From assembly GCA_033297205.1 (NCBI GenBank), contig MU859210.1:1-64000 (forward strand): a DNA stretch of 64,000 bases, written 5' to 3'. Source of the stretch: Pseudoneurospora amorphoporcata (lineage: Eukaryota; Ascomycota; Sordariomycetes; Sordariales; Sordariaceae). Made by a program: the position numbers and the translations under genes. Shown here piece by piece: positions 34,427-47,006 of the stretch (positions within the stretch are counted from its first letter, which is position 1; the number at the start of each line of letters is the position of its first letter). The notes below the pieces were generated by a model. It did not search any database, had not been told where the DNA came from, and saw only the letters and a list, made by a program, of their open reading frames with translations.

Positions 34427-35070
34427 CACCTGCGGCCGGCCGGGTTTTTCAACACTATATAAAGACGGTTCCAGCGATTTGATGAGCAGACGCACATTGA
34501 TGCCTCCGGGTCTTGGGCATCAGAGCCATCTATACCTGGGAAGAGGGACTGGATAATGAATGGTAGGTAATTCGTGGGCTTGAAATAAGGTTTGGAGTTT
34601 GGAGTTTTGTGTCTGGTTACTGAACTTGAGCTCTTGTTTATATAGAAATAACCAGTTCTCGAGAAGAAAATGCTGTTATGGAATGATCAGGATAAGCGCG
34701 ACCACGGCGCTCATCCATTTCCTTTTAAACAAAGTATGGGAAGAATGGTTGTTTGCTTGCATATCAATCTCCAATCATCCCTCTTCATGTCTAGATGGCT
34801 GTATCACAAAAAGTCATACAACGCGCGTCATCTGGACGAGAAGGAAGAGGCGACTGAGTCGTACGGGAACGGGTGTTTGCTTGTGGTGTCTTAGATCGTA
34901 AGTGAATACCAAACTCTCTTTCCAGGTCCCCCATGGTCTTGACAAAGCTGTTCGGACCGAGTTAGCGAGGATGAGGTGATGGACTACCGCAGGAGAGGCT
35001 TGATGGCAGCCCTTGATGAGTTTCCTGCTGTTGTTCTCAACCTGGTCTTTTCTCCTTTTTCCCGGTTGTT

Positions 35071-35155
35071 TTTCTTTTATTTTTTTATTTTTTTTTTTTT
35101 ATTTTTTTATTTTTTTTTATTTTTTTTTTTTTATCTTTTTTTTTTTCTCTGCTCT
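35071..35155. repeat. T-rich low-complexity tract (TTTTTTA-like)
   Basis: About 85 bases of T with scattered single A and C, which yield Phe/Leu-rich spurious reading frames. No gene is implied. Confidence 0.9.
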
Positions 35156-38100
35156 TTTCACTCTTTCTCTTCCCCTCAGTACATTTGTCCGCTTCGTATA
35201 AATTGCATGTACAGATAGAATGGAAAGAGGCAGCCCTTCTTTAAGAAATCCAACGGACTTTGTGTTATGTTATCAAATAAAGCTGCTACAAATGTCCCCA
35301 AGAGATACTTTATTCGAGCGGCTGCCGCTGAAGTGTGTGACCTCGAAACTACGACGACCATTTTATTTACAATGAATGACAAGAGTTGGCTTCTGTTCGT
35401 TCCTGTGTACGAAATCTGATTTCGGCGCGAGACCGATCTTGAAGTGCATCGTAGGGACCAGGTGCTGGTCCAAAAGAAGTGGGTAGCTCGACCGTTGAAA
35501 ATCTGGGCGTTTGACAGCTGAGATCAAAGCTCACGAGAATCGGCAGAAAAAATATGGCATGTTCTCTTTCCACATATCCATGGAGGCTATGGAGCCACGG
35601 CTCAACGTTGTTCATGATCAACAGCGCATATGGGTACTAAGGAACAAGGCACACACCTAGACGCCTCGGTTATTAGGCCGTGGATCCTCTAAGCTCAGGA
35701 ACCAGTGGAGTTCCTCTAAGTGGTAAGTCACCCGCCCAGTCCCGGTGTTTGATTGGTCGGTGTTTCTTTTTCCTTTTGGAGCTCATTGAATCAAGGACAG
35801 ACAAGAGATTGGAGGGAAAGCGTTGCGAGGAAAACAGGAATCTTTGGTGGAGTAAAAGAAAGATAACATTATTGAATGGTAAGAAAGACGGAGTCCCTTT
35901 GGACACAATCGATAACGTGTTTCAGTAAACGCAGAGATAATTACCAGCGCAGCGGTTCCGAACGGACACCCGGGATCGACGGGAAGAAAGGAGAACGAAC
36001 GAGTGGTGTATTGCCGGGGGCCCGGGGACGGTCAGGAACTTGTCAGGTTCCATGGAATGGCGTGCAGCAAAAAGCCAAGCGGTTACGGGGCCGGATGGGC
36101 GAACGCTAATCAATCCCAGACAGCGCTGCTCTTCTAGCGGCACAAAGACGTGCATTTTTTTGGTGAATTTTTTTGGTGCTGGAGAATGTGATTGTCGTTG
36201 CATATTCGTCTCCATAGAAGGTGGAAGCTTTGCGGAAGAGTTGAAAACGTGGGAGACAAGGGAGAAGAAATGGAAAAAAGACAGCTCTCAAAGCTCAGTC
36301 CAAAATGAGCTCCTTTTTCCAATGTTTCCTCCGGGAATGAAGTCTTCCCGCATGCAACACAACAGCTATGGACAACCCATTGGTATCTGACTGTATTGGC
36401 CGGCTGAACAAGGATTACCAGGCTTAACAAGGAAAACCATGCTAACGCAGAGAACCTTGGGGACGGCAAAGTCGGCGGGGGTAGTAGCTTGTTTATAAAA
36501 ACCCAAACGACAAATGAGGTCTTCAAAGCTGACCGTCCATCGTCGACACTCGCAGACCACTGGCAGCGCGAAATCAATGGTTTCCTGTGACGGATGAGGT
36601 GGCAGCTTCTCATTCATGCATTCTGAAGTATCCGGGGCGAGGGGGAGACGAAGGATCGGTGTCATGTCGTCGCCAACGGCATAATCGGATGAGCAAGGGG
36701 GAAGAAACAAGAAAGGCGAAACTTGTAACTGGCCTGATGACTGATGGGGATGACAGTTTTGACATGTCTCTGTTACAGCTTGCGAGTCAGCAGCGTTCAA
36801 GAATTTGCCCAGTAGCACGACAGGACGATGGTACGGTACGCCCGATGCTGTGACTTGAATGTAGTACTGCTGGATGCTGTACGTCGTTGTTCCTGATTCT
36901 GTTGTTGTGCTGCGTGGGAGATGGAGGATCGGATGGGCTGATAATGTTGTCTGAAAAGCAAAAAAAAGACAATAACCGCCATCCATGCACCCTTTGTTAA
37001 AATATGAATGCTGTGGCTTCGGCTTTCATCTGTGACCCGGGTGGTTGCCGAGAATTATATTTCCGGAGAAGGGCGGTCCCGGCAGTCGAGTTGAACCTCA
37101 GCAGGTGGAAGCGAGGAATTGATTGATTGATGTCTTGTTTGGTGAAAGCTCGCTGTGGAGCTGGGGCCTTGGTCCGAAACAGCGCTGTGAATGAACCCCG
37201 CCATCGTCACTGCCTGCACAATCTGCACTCCAGAGACAAACTGGGCTGCAGAAGGCACCAAGTGGAGAACATGCCCAGGCACCCCCGTATCAATTTTCCC
37301 CCACGGTGCACCATCCGCCATACTTCATCTTATTACTGGTTGTTGGTGATATCAGCTCAAAGCCTCCTCCAGACTCTTCAGAACATGGGCGCCCAGTTGG
37401 GGTTGGGCTGTCATTTCAGGAAGCCCATCAAGCCCATTTCAGCCCCGGATCGACTACACCCAAACCGGGCAGACTTCATTTTAGGATGCCAGAGGGGGGG
37501 CCATGCCTTGGAAAACAAGACACTCTGCATATCCAATTATTGCAATTGTGCAGCCTCTTGTCTCTTTTATGGACCCCTTTGAGGAAACGGCGTTCCTGAA
37601 AAGAGACGTTCAAAGACGGCATGCACCGAAGAGAACCCACCGCGCACAGACCATTTTACTTAGACGCAGGAACCAGGCCCAATCCAGCCTAATCATTCAT
37701 TCAGGTACGGACAGCGGATACATTTCATCGCAGTGGACACGGCAAAGCACCCAGGCCTCTCTCTCCCTCTGCCTTTTGCTATCCTCGTCAGGCATCCCAC
37801 CGTTCGGCACTTCAAGACTTCGTTTTGTTGAAGTCGGTTCCTTTTTGGATATCCACCAGAGCTGGAGAGCAACTTTGTGAAGGTCGGAAAGGTAAGGCAA
37901 GGTGATTGCTTGATAGGGTGCAAGTACCTGACATAGTGCTGCAGACTGAGGTGCATTTGGTGTTAATTACCGTCACGACCAATTTCCTGCAGGCATCACA
38001 AAAAGCCATTTGCATGGGAACCCCTGAAGAGCTTCCATTCTGTCTAGAGGTACCTCTTCGTCAGACTCGCTCCCGTCTCGGTCTCGTCTCTCTGCCACCA

Positions 38101-38570
38101 CTCGTCACCCATCCATTCATCCATTGAACTTTTTTCTCCAGTCTCTTCCCAATCACCTTTTCCCTCTCTTTTTTTCCCACTCTCCCATTCTCAACCTCAG
38201 TCCTCGAAGGCAGGTTGTCAGTATCTCTCTCTCCTGCAAATCGGCGGAGCTCCTCTCGAGACTTGATAGACACTCGGAACCAAGACCAGGCAGGATCCAT
38301 CATAGGTCCCCATATCCCACCTTGACCGCTTGCCTCCAACCCCCAAACTCCGAGGCCATCTCTCACCTCGACTTTCGCGCCCGAGGAGAGATCTGATACG
38401 ACTCTACTTTTTTCCCACCTTTTTTTCTCCATTTCATCATCGCCAGTCGATTTGTCTTGGATCTTGTTATTATTTCATCCAATTGCGCTGGTGCAGCAAT
38501 ACCCTCGTCGAGGACCCCATACGCCCCTGATACGCTCGCGCATTCGGCTATTCTTGTTCTCTTACATCGA

Positions 38571-38597
38571 ATGTCTCGCCCTGCAATCCTCGACTAG
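38571..38597 (+). promoter_or_regulatory. short upstream ORF in the Msb1-like leader
   Basis: ATG…TAG encodes MSRPAILD and ends 45 nt before the main ATG at 38643. Its position just upstream of the start suggests it lies in the leader, where it may permit reinitiation. No conservation data are available. Confidence 0.4.
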
Positions 38598-38642
38598 CAA
38601 ACCAAAATTACACACACAACAAACACCCAAAAGTAAACGACA

Positions 38643-41600
38643 ATGCCCAGCTTGTTCTCCCGCCTCAAGAACAAGGACGGCTCCAAGTCCAAGAAAAAGG
38701 GCGCCGACGTGGACTCTTTTGCCGAGCAACTGCCCAAGGGACCCCAATGGACTGACGCCTGGACTCGCACAACCGTTGAACCTGAAGAGGTGGTTGAGCT
38801 AATCACCCTCTCTACCGAGGAGCTCAAGTCGCGAGGTATGACATCAATTTGGACCCCCAGCTGGGGTTCACTGCCTGGCTTGTGCTGCACCTACCCTTTG
38901 CGCCCGTGCATGCCATTCGCATCTGGTGGCTTGTGCATTTCTTGTGCATCCCGACTGTTGTCCGATCAATTGCTAACTCCCTATATCTCCAGCTCTCGAT
39001 ATTCCATTTTTGCTTCTCCCCTTCCGACCGACCTCCGACCCCAGCGCCGTTCGCACTTTTGTGCGACACTTTTTCGACAAACAAAATGGCGGACCAGCTA
39101 TCCGCGGAGAGGCACTCCAGCAGGAGCTGCGCATGACCGAGCCTATGGTGCGCTTTCCCGACAGGACAAGTCATCACGAATGATACATGCTGACGATGGT
39201 GGTACAGGTTATTTCGGGAGTAATCAAGTGGTGTTGGAGTCGATTGCAAGGAGGTGTTGTCGGTTGGGATGTATACGATATGTTCAAGGTCGGCGAACAA
39301 GATTCCAACATGGCCCGAGACTCGTTCAAAACGTTTATTCCCTTAAGCATCGACAATAGGGCCCGAACCGAAATCATCTTCCAATTCTTCGATTTACTTT
39401 CGGCGGTTGCGGCACATGGTAAAATGAACGGTTTCGGAGGCCGAAAGCTCTCCCGCATGGCAGCTTGGTGGGCATTTGAACACGATGACGGTGGTCAGGG
39501 CTTCGAAGGAGGTTACAAGTCGTGGCTAAAGGCGGCTGATGCGACAAGTCATCTATTCTTTGCCTATCTCCGTTGCTTAGCACCCCTTCCGGCTCTAGGC
39601 GCCATCTCGACCCTCCCCTTATCGTTACAGAAGCTTTTGCAGGAAACCGAATACCCGCCACAGCGACCGGCCTTGTTGCAATCATCGACTCACAGGGTTG
39701 CCATGATTGTCGAGACTGTATCACCAACACCTTTCGCCCTTCTCCGACGAGCCAATCACTTCCAGTACCGCGAGGAGGACAAGGCGTTAAGAGAATTCTC
39801 CGAGTTCGACGACCCAGTTCAGGCCTTAACCGAGGAGTGTCGCAGAGTCCTTAGAGCGGTCTCTGCCGCGAATCAGTCCCAGGCCGTCTCAAGCTCAAAG
39901 CACTCGACTAGTCTACGGGATGCTTCGTGGTCGAGGTTCGAGGACATGGGCTTCTCAGGCGCCATTGAGGAGGATTCCACCGACGATGAAGCTACCTTGG
40001 CTGCTAGGCGCGAAAAGGCCATCAAGGCGCAGGTTGCAGCTAACGCCGATTTCGGACGGCCAACAACCCCCTCCTGGGCCGACTTCCTGTCTTCGGGATT
40101 CGAAGACAAGAACCCGAGCTCTCACAACATTCTGCTTCCGCCTGACAAGATTCTCCCGCCCATTGAAGGGACTGTCCGTCAAAAGAGCTCTCAATCTCAT
40201 CAGGCCAGGTTCGACGACGTTCTGCAGCCTGGTGAGCTTGCCAGCATCACAAGATTCGACCTTGATGACGCCTTCTGGTGGGTATGGATGAGCAGTTTGG
40301 CACCTGAGGAGACTCCCGAGAGGAAAGCAGCCTTTGGCCGTTGCGCAGTTATCGAGACTCTTATCCGCGCTGGGCGCTGGCTTGTCATGGAGGAGATTGT
40401 CAGAGGGGCTGCGCCTGAGGTTGTTGAGGGTGCGTATATCGCAGAGAAGAAGGGCCTCTTTAGTTGGACACGTCGCGGGAAGAATCTGAGCAGGAGAAAA
40501 TCGACATCTGGAAAGAACGCTCTCGAAAAGCCTGATGGAAACCTGAAGGCAAGCCACACCACTGGTTCTATTGGTGTCAGCAAGACGAGCATTGGTCCGG
40601 ATCAGCAGGCCAAGATCCAGGCTGCTGCCTACCAACTTCAGATGCAGGAGAAGCAGAAGTCGCAACCTCAGATTGCCCAAAGACGGGGACGGAATGATGC
40701 GGAACTCATGGCCGAGAAGACGAGCAGTGTCTTTACCCTTCAACCAAGCATTCTGAACGCCGCATCGCCAGCTGTCCAGTGGGCCAATAAGTACGACCAG
40801 GACCGTGACGCGATTCGTGAGGCCTACTTGGCCGACTCGAACGCAGGCCGCGGTGTCAACGACTCTTCTTACACTCCTAGCCATCGCTACAGTTCGATGC
40901 TCGACATCTCTCAGAACGCACCCGAACTGCCACCGAAGTCGGCAGCTCAGATGGCTGTCCAGTCCCCAAGGTCAGATTCACAGCCAGCGCACCCCGGAAC
41001 GTCGAACACTGTCAGCTCTGGAAAGCGTCAGGCGCAGGCGACGGAGAGGGCGGTGGAGGCACCTCAGGAGGTCCATCCTGCTGAACGCCAGTCGAACGCC
41101 AGCCGCGAGACTCCGCTCGCTACACCAACCAGGGAGTCTAAGAGCATGGACCTGGTCCGCAAGAGCGTCGACTATATCCGTGAAACCATGGCATCTCCAG
41201 AGCTCGTGGATGATAAGAAGTCCAAGAAGCTTCATAAGGAGCACAAGACCAGTGGAGGCGGTTTCAGAAAGCTCTTTGGCCGTGCTAAGAGGTCGTCCAA
41301 GATTGCTGACAATACGCCTGATCAACTCAACGCCATGCTTGCTGCGAACAACGAAAAGGCCCAGACTAGAAAGCCGGTCCCAGTGCAGCCCAAGCCGGCT
41401 ACCCCTGAGAAGCCGCCCATGCAGCGAGAGGAGACTCAGTTTGTGACTCCCCGGGAGGAGGCCACTGATCCTATGCCTGCCACTCCTGCCGCTGAGCCTG
41501 TTCAGGCTGAGCCTACCTACGAACAGCCTCTGGAGGAAGCCGAGGAGACCTCCCAGGTTGATTCCACCGAAGTCACCCCGCCTCAGGAACACGTCAGCCA

Positions 41601-42198
41601 GTTCAACCAAGGTCCTCTGCTCGACCAACCCGCCTACATGCCCGATGATTCTGCCTCGGATGAAACCGGCGAGGAACAGCAGGCCGCTGCCGTCCCCGCC
41701 CCCATATCTGTTCCTGCCCCTACTCCCGTCCACATTCAGGAGCAGAAGCCCATGAGGAGGGAGCGCCCCACCTCCCAGGTGACCGCCACCGACTCGGCCT
41801 CCTCCATCCCCAACAGCCCTGAGCCCATCCCTCTCAGCCCCGCGTCTTCCAACCCCCAGGACCGCTGGGCTCAGATTCGCAAGAACGCTGCTGAGCGCGC
41901 TGCGCAAAGGTTGAAGGAGGAGAAGGTGAATGGCAATGGACAGCCGCTGGATGGAGCCAAGAGTCTTCAGCCGACTAGAGCGAGGCTTGAGTTGGACGGG
42001 TACAGCAGTACTGAGGAGAGTAAGTTACGCCCGTTTAATTACCATGATTGGTGTGAATGAAAGCTGACCAGTTCAATAGCCATCGAATCCCGCGTAGCCC
42101 GCATCAAGGCCCGCGTCGCCGAGCTCACCAACAACGCCGAGCAGAACGGCGGCGGGCCTCCTCCTCGTCGGAACATCCCCGTCTACACTCGTCGCTAG
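38643..42198 (+). CDS. msb1: Msb1/Mug8-domain (Rho-GAP-like) polarity protein
   Basis: Four exons: 38643-38835, 38993-39147, 39208-42019 and 42080-42198; introns 157, 60 and 60 bp. The protein has 1092 residues. The N-terminal half matches the fungal Msb1/Mug8 domain: MPSLFSRLKNKDG, QWTDAWTRTTVEPEEVVELI, then across the first splice RALDIPFLLLPFRPTSDPSA, ELRMTEPM joined to VISGVIKWCWSRL, and FKVGEQDSNMARDSFKTF with GFGGRKLSRMAAWWAF. Yeast Msb1 is a multicopy suppressor acting with Cdc42/Bem1 and Rho1 at growth sites; this protein probably sits at hyphal tips or septa. The C-terminal half is disordered and Pro/Glu/Ser-rich. The last exon gives a basic, coiled-coil-like end (RVARIKARVAELTNN) closing in VYTRR. 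The splice reconstruction rests on clean donors, CTAAC/CTGAC branch sites and restored family sequence. Confidence 0.9.
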
Positions 42199-42688
42199 TT
42201 GCGGCCTTTTCAGCAGTGCATTGATTGCAGCGGAGGTGCCGCAAGGGATGACCGTGGTGGTGACGAAGAAAGTCATTAGTGAGTGGTTTGTACGTCGCTA
42301 GCGAAACTCACACGCTAGCTGGTTCAATTTGTTGGAAAGGAGAGGAAAAGGAAAACGTTGAAGAAATACCCCAAGCAAAATACCCCCAAGCAGAAGCAAA
42401 ATTCTTAAACTCTAATTCTTGATCTATCTATATCGGCTGGCTTCCTATATATATATAACAACCTGGTTTTTATTTCAAGTCTCTTTCTACTCAATTTCCT
42501 TTTCTCTTTGTTTTTGGGCTTTTGCCCCCTCACTTCTTCATTCTGATATCTTGTCTCTTTCTTTCTCAATGTCATTTGGGAAGCGGGAAACGGGCGGGCG
42601 CTGGGCGGCGCGTTGGGGGCAGTTTGGTAGGCAGGCTGGCAGGCAAGGTCGGCAGGGTGGCGGGTGAACGAAAAATACCATTTTCTCT

Positions 42689-42719
42689 TCTTTTTTTTTT
42701 TTTTTTTTTTTTTTTTTGG
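42689..42719. repeat. poly-T tract
   Basis: About 30 consecutive T downstream of the Msb1-like gene, with a T8-A12 junction at 42801-42822 close by. Confidence 0.9.
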
Positions 42720-43594
42720 TCAATCATGGCTTGTTCGGTTGGTGGTGGTCAGTGGATGCTTTATATTGGAATGAGGTTAGTTGTGTCCATTCTCAGCTTG
42801 TTTTTTTTTAAAAAAAAAAAAGCTGGGAGGTTTTAGCCTCCTTGTTTTCTTTGTCTTCTTCTCTTTTGTGGCAGCGCGGGAGTTGTTGTTGTTAGAGATA
42901 TACCAATACCACCAGGCAGAGCTGTTGTTTTTCTTCTTTCAATTGACAGCGATCGCATCAGTTGTCACACTGCTTCACGAACTAAGGATCTCTCTCGATG
43001 AACATGTTATCAGGTAAGGTTGCTGATGACCGGGCAGTCAATCAGCGTTAGTACAATCAATGATAAATCGATGTTGAGCACTAAGGCTTTCTTCTTCTAG
43101 CTAGTAGACGACACTTGTGGCAGAAGATAGTAGACTAGAATACAATGATGATGACTCCCAAGCCAATCTGTCACCTACCTTACCCTTACTCATCGCCTTC
43201 TCTGAGCCCTGAAGGCCTGAACTGGTATTCCATAACGACCAGCGACCAGCGGTGACATTGAAAGCCTCCCTGCATACAAGATGAGATACCTACCATCACA
43301 ACGCATTACCTACAGCTTCTCTCACACCCTTGACTACATACATTTACCTCCCTATGTCATTCATCACCCAATTGCCCCAGCCCTTTCAAGTCCCTGCCTG
43401 GTACATGGCGAGGAGAAGAATAGTATAGTATAGAGGGAGGTAAGCAATTCGTGACCACGGAAGGCACAACACACGCTCTCCTGCTCTCCGTCGCTTGCCA
43501 ATGCCAATTAAAGTCAACAGAAAAAAAGATGGAACGAAAACCGCCTTCGCGGCACGGCAGAGATGCATACAAACTTTAGTTGATAACGGCTACC

Positions 43595-43618
43595 CAGTCA
43601 GTCAGTCAGTCAGTCAGT
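43595..43618. repeat. (CAGT)n microsatellite
   Basis: About six CAGT units; a shorter run recurs at 43660-43680. Confidence 0.85.
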
Positions 43619-43782
43619 ATTGGCTTGGCTTGGGAGTTAATTACTTATAGCTCAGCAAATGTCAGTTAGTCAGTCAGTCATTCTCGACGCTTGTTTTGGA
43701 GCAGTTGTGATTCGGAAAATAATAAGGCTCTAGAATAGTTGGGTTGTTTTTATTTGTTTAAGGAAGGATTATTTATAGAGGC

Positions 43783-43861
43783 ATATACATACATACGTAC
43801 ATACATACATACATACATACGTACGTACATACATACATACATACAGATAGATAGATAGATG
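43783..43861. repeat. (ACAT)n / (GATA)n compound microsatellite
   Basis: ACAT units with interspersed ACGT variants run into four GATA units, 130 bp upstream of the tRNA gene. Confidence 0.9.
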
Positions 43862-43990
43862 GGGCAATAGGAATATGGTTACGTGCGAACGTGGAAAATA
43901 AAGGAGCTATAAGGAAAGATAGACAGCGTGATTGGTTAAGCTTAGGTATATAGAAAACAAACCTAAAGTTAGGCAATAATGATGTTACGA

Positions 43991-44062
43991 GGTCCGCTGG
44001 CTCAATGGCAGAGCGTCTGACTACGAATCAGGAGGTTCCAGGTTCGACCCCTGGGTGGATCG
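43991..44062 (+). tRNA. tRNA-Arg(ACG): tRNA-Arg (anticodon ACG)
   Basis: Folds as a complete 72-nt tRNA without an intron: acceptor GGTCCGC with GTGGATC and discriminator G, D-stem GCTC/GAGC, anticodon stem TCTGA/TCAGG around loop CTACGAA (anticodon ACG, read as ICG after editing), and T-arm CCAGG-TTCGACC-CCTGG. The internal A-box (TGGCTCAATGG) and B-box (GGTTCGACC) are intact. It decodes CGN arginine codons. Confidence 0.97.
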
Positions 44063-44070
44063 ATTCTTTC

Positions 44071-44077
44071 TTTTTTT
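44071..44077 (+). terminator. RNA polymerase III terminator of tRNA-Arg
   Basis: A run of seven T beginning 9 nt after the tRNA end, the usual pol III stop. Confidence 0.85.
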
Positions 44078-44559
44078 GTACTTTTTCTGCTTCGTTCACG
44101 CATTATTTCCTTTCTTTTTTTTTTTTTTAATTTTGTTTTGGTGGCTTTGTAGATGATGGATGGATGTTCTCTTTTGTTTCTCATATCTTCCTTTCGTCCG
44201 ACATTTTATAGCAGTTCATGCAGAGAGGAGACTCGATCTCCTCAACACCGCGGGGCTTTTCATCCTCGGCCTGGGCCTCGGTGGCTTTTTTTTCTTTCTT
44301 TCTTTTTTTCTATCATAACTTCAAGACACTTTCATCCACCCACGTCAGACAGATAAGAGTTAACACGCACGTACAACGTACACGTACCTACTTTCAAAAC
44401 CACCTACCTACCTACCTAGTACCTCTTAACGAACACCAACTGCCTGGCTACTACCATGACCACTTCCAGGGCTAGGACCACACTCACAACCTACCTAATG
44501 GATAATCCTGGTGAGCTTGTAATTGAGAAAAAGAAGAAGGAGGAGGAGGACTATTGAGG

Positions 44560-44560
<1 letters not shown>

Positions 44561-44598
<38 letters not shown>

Positions 44599-44764
44599 CC
44601 AAAAAAAAAAAAAAAACAAAATACAAAAAAAACCCAAAAAACACCCCAACCCCCGCCAACCACCCCCCCCCCCCCCCAAACCCCAAAAAAAAACAACGCC
44701 ACCNNNNNNNNNNATTCGGTTTGTTTTTTTATTTATAAAAAAAAATACTGGGTTTGTGGAAAAT

Positions 44765-44809
<45 letters not shown>

Positions 44810-44811
44810 CC
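44561..44811. other. homopolymer-rich zone with assembly gap (N at 44704-44713)
   Basis: A-tracts, a C-run and broken A/C mixtures surround ten N. A further run of about 39 A ends at 44808. The fixed 10-N string and decaying homopolymers suggest reads failed here; the base-level sequence and distance are unreliable. Lys/Pro-rich frames in this zone are artefacts. Confidence 0.9.
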
Positions 44812-44983
44812 TAGTCAAGTCAACCGCTCCGTCCGTCCGCATAACCATCACCGCCAGCCGATTACCTTCGGGGGGCAGGCAAAGAGTTTGTCCACCGACC
44901 GTACACCCCACCCTACCCGCCAGACAACCCGCCAGACAAATGCAAATCCCCCAGGCAGAGAAAAGGTATTGTTTATTTGTTTC

Positions 44984-44990
<7 letters not shown>

Positions 44991-45017
<27 letters not shown>

Positions 45018-45287
45018 CTCTCTTTATCTTGTGCCATTCATTCCATTCCACTCCATCCATCCATCCATTCATTCCATCCACTCACCCACCCACCCATTCA
45101 CCCCTTTTCTACCTCTAACTCAACTCAACTCAACTTACTCTCTCTCCGTCGGCTCCCTCCCTCTCTTCATCCACGGTCATCAATCAGCCTAACTAATCTC
45201 CCTCCCTCCCCATCCTCACTCACAATAGGGAAAAAGGACGATAATATACTCTACCCCTCCCCCCCACCCCCCCCCCCCCCCCCCGGG
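44991..45287. repeat. pyrimidine-rich low-complexity tract
   Basis: Poly-T near 44991-45017, CCAT/CCCA-type repeats at 45030-45105, CAACT repeats near 45117-45134 and a C-run at 45259-45284. Probably unstable and error-prone. Confidence 0.85.
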
Positions 45288-45666
45288 CTCGCAAGTTACC
45301 ACACACCTCCATGGAGACTTTGGCGTATTCTTGACCCCACCCCACCCAATCTGTGGTATCTCGCTCAGTCCCGCCGCGGACGACGACACCGTACATATTG
45401 GGTGGTCATGAAATGGCCGCTCCTCCTCCTCCTCCTGCCGAAATATTCTGTCGGGTAAATGGAGTGGAGGTGTCGATGACGCCGAGTGAATACGTAGGGG
45501 AGGTTATATAGTTAGTATTGAAGTGGAGGAGTTGGACGAGTAGAGCCGGCGGGTGTAAGATCGTGTAATACCTTAGTTATAGTGGGAAGTGATGATTGGG
45601 GTGTCCGGTAAATGTACCTATCAATAAATATGTCCGGTGTCACGGCACTGGCCAAGTAAGTATTCC

Positions 45667-45705
45667 CATCTGTCACGAATCGGCGTTTACACAGTGATCA
45701 GTCCA
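45667..45705 (+). repeat. 39-bp direct repeat, unit 1
   Basis: Begins CATCTGTCACGAAT and contains CGGCGTTTACACAGT. It is repeated 66 bp downstream at 45733-45771 with two mismatches. Confidence 0.9.
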
Positions 45706-45732
45706 TTGACCTACAGCCAGACAGAATGGCCT

Positions 45733-45771
45733 CATCTGTCACGAAACGGCGTTTACACAGTCATCAGTCCA
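45733..45771 (+). repeat. 39-bp direct repeat, unit 2
   Basis: Second copy of the repeat at 45667-45705, 37 of 39 identical and separated by a 27-bp spacer. Confidence 0.9.
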
Positions 45772-47006
45772 GAGAGTGCTGCGTCTTGCAGAGTGGAATT
45801 TCTTTTTTTTATATTTGATCCCATCCTCCTCGCTATTCCGATTCTACCCTCACAATCCCATCATGTTGCGGCACGTCGCTATCCATACCCACGACTCGAC
45901 AGTACGCAAGTCAGGCATCTCCTTCGTGCATCTAGGTCCATCGCCTCCATCGACCATAGAATGTGTCGACCCAGTCTCCATCATGATGTCTCCGCAAGTG
46001 ACTCCCACATTGGAACCTGACCGTCATCCTTTCATCCCATCCGTCTTCCATGGGCCCTGTGACAGACTCATGGCTGCTCAGCCCAACAACGACCCAACAA
46101 CCCATCATCAAAGGAACAAAAACAAAAACATAAATGCGAAAAACAGGAGAAATACAACAACAACGAACTCCTGCCTTGACAACAACAACGACATGAGAGA
46201 AACGAAACGCAAATCAAGCATTCAAGCCAGAAACGAAAAATGTCCCATCGTACAAAACCGGCACAGCAAGCCTGAGCTTTCTAACACCCGCAACCTGACC
46301 TTGCCCTTGCCCATGAAGGAGAGCTTGTGGGTAGATTTCGTGTGGCTGTCACCCAGAGCCGTGACCGTCATATCAGCACAGCGCAAAAACAACACGGTTG
46401 ACCCCATTGCGACATTCCCCCTCTTGCCATTGACAGTGCCAAAGTTTGGCGAGACTCTGAGAAAGACTGTAACAGCCTGACTCGGCGTCGGTTGTTTTTT
46501 CGCCATGTCTTTCTCAAACAAAGCGCAAGTTATAACGGAGCGGAGATATTCGCTTTCGCGGACATAATATGGGCAGAGATATATCGCGTATTTCGTAATG
46601 CATAACTTCAGTGAAAACTCCGATCCAGTCCGAGTCCACGTCGTCTCACAACCCAAGTGGCTGGTTGTTCCGGCTTCTCCCATGTACCCCGCAAGCAAAA
46701 GAACCGTGCTGTGTGACGGTGCTCGACACGACTATGTATTGCATAGTGCTCCCCGTTCGTACGTCTCATTTCTGAGTGGTCGCGGCGATTCATCGACTTG
46801 TTATGCGTATTTGCGCTTTGTGGAACCGTCACCCAAGACTTGGCAGATGCTTATTTGCTCGACAGCAGATGAACCTGAATCGGAATTCCGTCCGACCGGT
46901 ATGCAATCTTGTGAGAAACCGTCGACCGGTGAGGGAAAGGAAAATCTTCTGTACAGCTGAGCGGCACATGGCTTTGGCTAGCGTACGGAAGCAGTGCGAG
47001 TATCAA

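Larger units (their letters stand above)
34427..38642. other. gene-poor spacer and long leader of the Msb1-like gene
   Basis: Left part: UNG 3' UTR and a strongly T-rich tract at 35071-35155. The middle (35.2-38.0 kb) has no convincing gene; frames up to 206 codons lack domains. From about 38100 the DNA becomes pyrimidine-rich, as in the 5' leaders of filamentous fungi. It includes a short upstream ORF at 38571-38597. Confidence 0.5.
42199..47006. other. low-complexity spacer with tRNA-Arg and an assembly gap
   Basis: Between the Msb1-like stop and the PPZ 3' end. It holds many homopolymers and microsatellites, one tRNA, a 10-N gap and a duplicated 39-bp sequence. A 234-codon frame at 45776-46480 has no recognisable domain and is not called. 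Confidence 0.6.

Noticed and set aside
40978..41907. 309-codon minus-strand Gly/Leu-rich frame opposite the Msb1-like gene
   Set aside because: It arises from complementing Pro/Glu/Ala codons of the disordered region.
44523..44814. Lys-, Pro- and Phe-rich reading frames around the N gap
   Set aside because: They are translations of homopolymers and cross the gap, so they are artefacts.
45776..46480. 234-codon frame with Asn/Thr/Lys runs
   Set aside because: It starts at a non-ATG codon, the Asn/Lys runs come from AAC/AAA low complexity, and there is no domain. It could be partly a 3' UTR.
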